Shown here in pieces: positions 56,004 to 59,040 of a DNA stretch of 59,040 nt. The notes beneath the pieces were generated by a model. It worked only from the letters and a program-made list of their open reading frames with translations, was not told where the DNA came from and searched no databases. The position numbers and the translations under genes were made by a program. Positions within the stretch are counted from its first letter, which is position 1. Every line of letters starts with the position of its first letter. Source of the DNA: Nostoc sp. T09 (lineage in GTDB: Bacteria; Cyanobacteriota; Cyanobacteriia; Cyanobacteriales; Nostocaceae); NCBI RefSeq assembly GCF_002154695.1, contig NZ_MTAV01000054.1, positions 1 to 59,040 of the forward strand, written 5' to 3'.

Positions 56004-56585
56004 ATGGTAGCCACCTCCCAACAACCGCAAAAAATGACCATAGAGGAATATCTTGCATGGGAACCCCAGCAAGACCTTCGCTACGAATACGTCAACGGCG
56101 AAGTTTTTGCGATGACAGGTGGTACAATTCCCCACAATGATATTGCACTTAATTTTTACAGAGCCTTATACCCACATTTACGTGCTAGAGATTGCCGAGT
56201 GAATGTGTCTGATGTGAAAGTGCAAGTTACGCCTCAAAGTCCTTACTATTATCCTGATGTTATCGTCAGCTGCGACCCTCAAGACCTCAATGCTCGCAAA
56301 TTTATTCAAAACCCAAAAATCATTGCCGAAGTTCTCTCCCCTGGTACAAGCAGTAAAGATAGGGGCGAAAAATTCACTAATTATCTGAAAATGCCTTCTT
56401 TACAAGAATATTTATTGATAGATTCCGAAACAATCTCCGTTGAACGCTACTGTCGCGGAGAGGGAAGAATGTGGCTTTACTACCCCTACACTGAGGGAGA
56501 TATTATTACCCTATCCAGCATCGAATTTGAATTTGCGATCGCACTACTGTATGAAGGGGTGGTATTGGGAACAGAAGCAGAATAG
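56004..56585 (+). CDS. Uma2-family (DUF820) putative nuclease-fold protein
   Basis: 193 residues from ATG 56004. Typical Uma2 sequence: MTIEEYLAWEPQQDLRYEYV near residue 10, EVFAMTGGTIPHNDIALNFY, YYYPDVIVSCDPQ (PD in the PD-(D/E)xK-like core), and ILAEVLSPGTSSKDRGEKF-type segment with the E-x-lSpsT pattern. Highly expanded in cyanobacteria, function unsettled; some are linked to mobile elements. It follows xisF by about 140 bp. A longer frame to 55863 overlaps the xisF stop but lacks family support. Confidence 0.88.
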   Translation: MVATSQQPQKMTIEEYLAWEPQQDLRYEYVNGEVFAMTGGTIPHNDIALNFYRALYPHLRARDCRVNVSDVKVQVTPQSPYYYPDVIVSCDPQDLNARKFIQNPKIIAEVLSPGTSSKDRGEKFTNYLKMPSLQEYLLIDSETISVERYCRGEGRMWLYYPYTEGDIITLSSIEFEFAIALLYEGVVLGTEAE

Positions 56586-56720
56586 AGTTTTTGACATCAA
56601 AAAACAGATTGTGATCGCCCACTGCAATGAGGGGAGTCTCATGAACAGAAGTGGTAGTATCAATGTGCTATAAAAAACTCAGAAGAAAAAAGTAACTTCA
56701 ACACAGGGAAATTCGTAAAA

Positions 56721-57185
56721 GTGAAAGAGGAAATAGAGAAAGCTAGCTCCAGTGAACCTAGTTTCCTCTTCCGTGCAGACGATGATTATAAAATAGGCGA
56801 TCCAGTAGGATTTGAGTTGGATAGTGAGGATGCCCAACAAGCCAAGATTCAAAATCCCTTGGAGCATATTTTAGATAAAGAAGCCGGGGATACTAGTATA
56901 TATGTATCTTTTTCCACTGCCATCAGAATAGATCGAGATAGGGGAGCGATAAAATTTACTAAAAAAAATAAAATTTTTAAAGTAGCTTGGTCGGCTCTTA
57001 AACAATTGGAAGCCGAAGGTAAAATTAAGATATATACCCCAGAGCAAGTAGCAGAAATTATTCGCCTAAATCCGCGAAAAAAAATCAGCAAACAAGCTAA
57101 CAACGTTAAAGCTGCTATGGAGAAAAATGGAGAAATTCTGATTGAAGGACAAATTCCGGGACAATTTATAGTTCCAGCTAAGTAA
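56721..57185 (+). CDS. Hypothetical protein, possible ART-like toxin domain
   Basis: 154 residues from GTG 56721. The C-terminal 95 residues run DTSIYVSFSTAIRIDRDRGA, IFKVAWSALKQLEAEGKIKI and end ILIEGQIPGQFIVPAK. This pattern (S-F-S strand, then a basic domain ending in a proline-rich strand) recalls toxin C-terminal domains with an ADP-ribosyltransferase-like fold, but no catalytic set is certain. A HEAT-repeat gene 22 bp downstream has the look of an immunity gene. The assignment is tentative. Confidence 0.5.
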   Translation: MKEEIEKASSSEPSFLFRADDDYKIGDPVGFELDSEDAQQAKIQNPLEHILDKEAGDTSIYVSFSTAIRIDRDRGAIKFTKKNKIFKVAWSALKQLEAEGKIKIYTPEQVAEIIRLNPRKKISKQANNVKAAMEKNGEILIEGQIPGQFIVPAK

Positions 57186-57207
57186 AATTAATAACAGAAA
57201 TACTGCT

Positions 57208-57804
57208 ATGGATGAACTACAGACAGCATTAGCTCAACTACGAAATCCCAACCCAGATATTCAAGAGGCAGGCCTAGATAAAATAGGAAATCTTCAACCT
57301 GACAATGCCTTTGAAATAATATTACCTTTTCTCTCCGACTCCAATCCAGAAATACGCTCAACAGCAGCTTGTAATTTAGGAGAAATTGATGATAGCCGTA
57401 GCATAGCGTATCTAATTGATTTAGCCAAAAATGACCCAGAAGAAAAAGTTCGTAGTGAAGCTCTATCTGCATTAGATAATTTTAGAACGCCGGAAATATT
57501 AATATGTTTAATTAATGAAGTTCATCGAGTAAAAAAATCACGAAGACCAAGACAAATAGTTGCACAGCAACTTCAGCATTATGATGATGAGAGTTCAGTT
57601 GATGCCTTGAGTCTTTTGCTACTTGAAGATGAAGATGTTTACGTGCGTATATTCGCTGCTGATTCTCTTTGGAAACTAAATCGTTCTAGATTGCTTAATG
57701 TTTGGCAAAAAGCTTTAGATGATGAAAACACTTACGTTATTGAAGTAGCAAATAAAGCAATCAGGAATTTAAAAAACTCCGAAGAATTGCTAGAAGCTGG
57801 CTAA
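57208..57804 (+). CDS. HEAT-repeat protein, possible immunity protein
   Basis: 198 residues of tandem HEAT/PBS-lyase-type repeats: NPDIQEAGLDKIGNLQ, NPEIRSTAACNLGEIDDSRS, EEKVRSEALSALDNF, DEDVYVRIFAADSLWKLNRS. No catalytic residues. HEAT-repeat proteins are frequent immunity partners of polymorphic toxins, and the gene starts 22 bp after the preceding frame on the same strand, suggesting an operon. It could equally be a phycobilisome-lyase-like repeat protein without toxin link. Confidence 0.8.
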   Translation: MDELQTALAQLRNPNPDIQEAGLDKIGNLQPDNAFEIILPFLSDSNPEIRSTAACNLGEIDDSRSIAYLIDLAKNDPEEKVRSEALSALDNFRTPEILICLINEVHRVKKSRRPRQIVAQQLQHYDDESSVDALSLLLLEDEDVYVRIFAADSLWKLNRSRLLNVWQKALDDENTYVIEVANKAIRNLKNSEELLEAG

Positions 57805-58371
57805 ATTATTAACTGAATGAAAAATAGGGGATGAAACGTGCGATCGCAATTACGATGGAGTGAAAATGCGATCGCCTTTGGGTGTACTTCATCATCAAAA
57901 CCAGTTTATCAAATATGCGATCGCAACGTGGATGTACCTATCGTTATTAGGCAGTTTTGTTTTTGGACTTTGTTTTTTGTTCTGGAATATCCGAGTTAGA
58001 TTTTAGCTCGGCTTTACGTTTTTCCCATTCCAGAACTGTGCGAATTACCACTTGTGACCAAGATTCGTAAGCCATAAGCACCGTTATTTGTTAATTTGAG
58101 AATAGCGAAAGTTGAAATTTTTTTTGTTCATCGCAAGCAATTGCTTGCGAGCAGAATGTTTGCAAAGAACAAAATGTTAGAAGTAGCTGAGATAGGGGAA
58201 CTGAAGAGATAACCACAGGACTACAGCACTTGAGATAGGGTAATGTGAAGTTTAATGGTAGAGGTAGTAGCGTTGCAGAAATTTTTCGAGGAGATGCAAC
58301 CCTGTTAAAGAATTAGATGTTACGTAGCGACTTCAAACAATTTGGTTATGAATTGTACTTGAGTAATTATA
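57805..58371. other. Gap with a small frame and HIP1 repeats
   Basis: Contains four or more GCGATCGC-type octamers near 57840-57925 and the short frame described separately at 57947-58075. Otherwise AT-rich, no gene or RNA recognised. Confidence 0.5.
57947..58075 (-). CDS. Small possible protein (42 residues)
   Basis: The minus strand from ATG 58075 reads MAYESWSQVVIRTVLEWEKR, then KAELKSNSDI and a Lys/Gln-rich end to TAA at 57949-57947. Amphipathic helix followed by a basic tail. No family recognised; plausible codon use but no partner gene. It may be a small basic protein or chance. Confidence 0.35.
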   Translation of the reverse strand: MAYESWSQVVIRTVLEWEKRKAELKSNSDIPEQKTKSKNKTA

Positions 58372-58752
58372 TTAATCAAGCGTTTCAGCCACAGTATAAG
58401 AAGACTTGAGGTTTTCTAACTCCTGAAAGCTCAAAGAACGCAATTCATCTGTTTGCTGCTTGACTATGCCTAAAAATTCCTTAAACTGAGGACATGATTG
58501 GCACTTTACCTGAGTTCCTGGGATTAAACATTCACACACAAACCTTGGTCTTTCTTTAAAAGTGCGATCGCAGTCATTACATACATATTTTTGTATTCCA
58601 TCAAGTCTACCAATTTTCACAAGCCGAGTGGAATTGCACCTGGGACATCCAAGACCATAAGTTTTAGGCTGTGGTTGCCATTCCTGTAGAGCTTGTTGCA
58701 TAGCAACTTCGCATCTAAGTTTATTGAAATCGAAAATTTTTTGAGTGTTCAT
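58372..58752 (-). CDS. Zinc-ribbon protein (IS1 InsA-like domain)
   Basis: 126 residues from ATG 58752. Central zinc ribbon GCPRCNSTRLVKIGRLDGIQ then YVCNDCDRTFKERPR, the IS1/InsA-type DNA-binding module, followed by a second cysteine group (CECLIPGTQVKCQSC). No transposase catalytic domain is attached, so it is not a complete IS. It lies 22 bp downstream of a recombinase C-terminal fragment on the same strand and could have been its accessory protein. Confidence 0.75.
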   Translation of the reverse strand: MNTQKIFDFNKLRCEVAMQQALQEWQPQPKTYGLGCPRCNSTRLVKIGRLDGIQKYVCNDCDRTFKERPRFVCECLIPGTQVKCQSCPQFKEFLGIVKQQTDELRSLSFQELENLKSSYTVAETLD

Positions 58753-58774
58753 AATGCCAAATTGGAATAAACCT

Positions 58775-58982
58775 TCAAATTTTGAGAGTAACTTCTTTAA
58801 CTTCTTTGTTCTGGACGGCGATCCTATGGACAATCTGCGGAAAAATTTTGACCTTATCATCAGGAGAAAGTGTGTGCCAGATTGCCAAGTTATTCCCTGC
58901 ACGAATAATTTCCTCCGTATTCTTATTCAAAATAGAATCAGAGATAAAAGGATTAATTTCTTCCTCAATTTGCTGACGAACC
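58775..58982 (-). pseudogene. C-terminal fragment of a serine recombinase
   Basis: The minus strand reads VRQQIEEEINPFISDSILNK, then WHTLSPDDKVKIFPQIVHRI and AVQNKEVKEVTLKI before TGA at 58777-58775. The pattern (L-s-x-x-D-K then I-x-x-I-x-V and a final strand) mirrors the C terminus of XisF (LNAQDKRAILNGCVRKICVD). The upstream part is cut off by an IS-like end at 58983, and an in-frame TAA follows just beyond. So it is a truncated recombinase gene. Confidence 0.65.
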
Positions 58983-59040
58983 TTAGAGGATGTTTGAAAA
59001 GTTGGAAGTTAAGTAAAAAAAGCTCTCAGGGCATAAGCTG
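58983..59040. mobile_element. Left end of an IS or MITE (continues outside)
   Basis: TTAGAGGATGTTTGAAAAGT: the first 12 bases after TTA match the terminal repeat of the 152-bp MITE at 29108 (GAGGATGTCTGA) with one change. Position and orientation fit insertion into the recombinase gene with a TTA target. The other end lies outside the window. Confidence 0.6.

Larger units (their letters stand above)
45055..59040. mobile_element. fdxN-type excision element, left part (right end outside)
   Basis: Starts at the fdxN junction and runs off the window. It carries a phytanoyl-CoA-dioxygenase-like gene, mysABCD, an EamA transporter, xisF, a Uma2-type gene, a possible toxin/immunity pair and a zinc-ribbon gene. 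In PCC 7120 xisF is the first gene next to this end, and xisH and xisI are nearby; here 9.2 kb separates xisF from fdxN and no xisH/xisI is recognised up to 59040. The 9.2 kb is bounded by direct copies of the element end, so the structure may be composite. Confidence 0.8.

Noticed and set aside
55677-56135. 152-codon frame opposite the xisF end and Uma2 start
   Set aside because: Overlaps two well-supported genes on the other strand.

Overview
The window looks like chromosomal DNA from a heterocyst-forming filamentous cyanobacterium of the Nostoc/Anabaena type. The reasons are a complete Mo-nitrogenase cluster with the heterocyst ferredoxin fdxH, an uptake hydrogenase with its protease, developmentally excised elements with XisA- and XisF-type recombinases, frequent HIP1 octamers (GCGATCGC), and short heptanucleotide repeats in many intergenic gaps.

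Layout. 1-5.6 kb: hupS-hupL on the plus strand, a frameshifted GIY-YIG gene, a small hypothetical gene and hupW. 5.7-8.8 kb, minus strand: a small unknown gene, a SagB-type nitroreductase, an ankyrin gene broken by an in-frame amber codon, and a CBS-domain protein. 9.7-19.0 kb: a small molybdate-binding (Mop) protein on the plus strand, then the downstream half of the nif cluster on the minus strand. Read in the direction of transcription the nif genes run nifK, a Mo-nitrogenase-associated gene, nifE, nifN, nifX, DUF269, CCE_0567-type, nifW, hesA, hesB, fdxH, feoA. 19.0-39.3 kb: a nifD element of about 20.3 kb bounded by the 11-bp repeat CGGAGTAATCC, splitting nifD into a 3' piece (18879-19023) and a 5' piece (39328-40690). 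It carries xisA, a cytosine methyltransferase facing a HEPN + DUF262 pair (a likely defence cassette), a MASE1 histidine kinase, a DUF2267 protein, a pentapeptide-repeat membrane protein, a radical SAM enzyme, a TraX-like protein, a cytochrome P450, a short-chain dehydrogenase and coiled-coil proteins. 39.3-45.06 kb: nifD 5' part, nifH, glbN (cyanoglobin), nifU, nifS and the last 21 codons of fdxN.

From 45.06 kb to the right edge the sequence belongs to an fdxN-type element whose far end is outside the window. Unusually, the recombinase gene xisF is not next to the fdxN junction but 9.2 kb away. The roughly 56 bp that precede and overlap the xisF start are present twice: at the fdxN junction (45055-45110) and just before xisF (54266-54321), 44/56 identical and in the same orientation. 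Between the copies lies a mycosporine-like amino acid (UV sunscreen) cluster, mysA-mysB-mysC-mysD, with a phytanoyl-CoA-dioxygenase-like gene (possible mysH) and an EamA-type transporter. I read this as a sunscreen cluster nested in a composite, possibly excisable unit inside the nif region. Right of xisF are a Uma2-type gene, a possible toxin/immunity pair, a zinc-ribbon gene, and a recombinase C-terminal fragment cut by an IS-like end.

How it works together. Nitrogenase (NifHDK), cofactor assembly (NifENX, NifS, NifU, HesAB, NifW), electron supply (FdxH), O2 handling (GlbN) and H2 recycling (HupSL, matured by HupW) all serve heterocyst nitrogen fixation. A continuous nifD requires XisA excision. 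The XisF-type element must leave to restore fdxN and rejoin nifS-nifU with the upstream part of the operon (nifB lies outside this window). Heterocysts that excise the second element would lose the sunscreen cluster from that chromosomal site.
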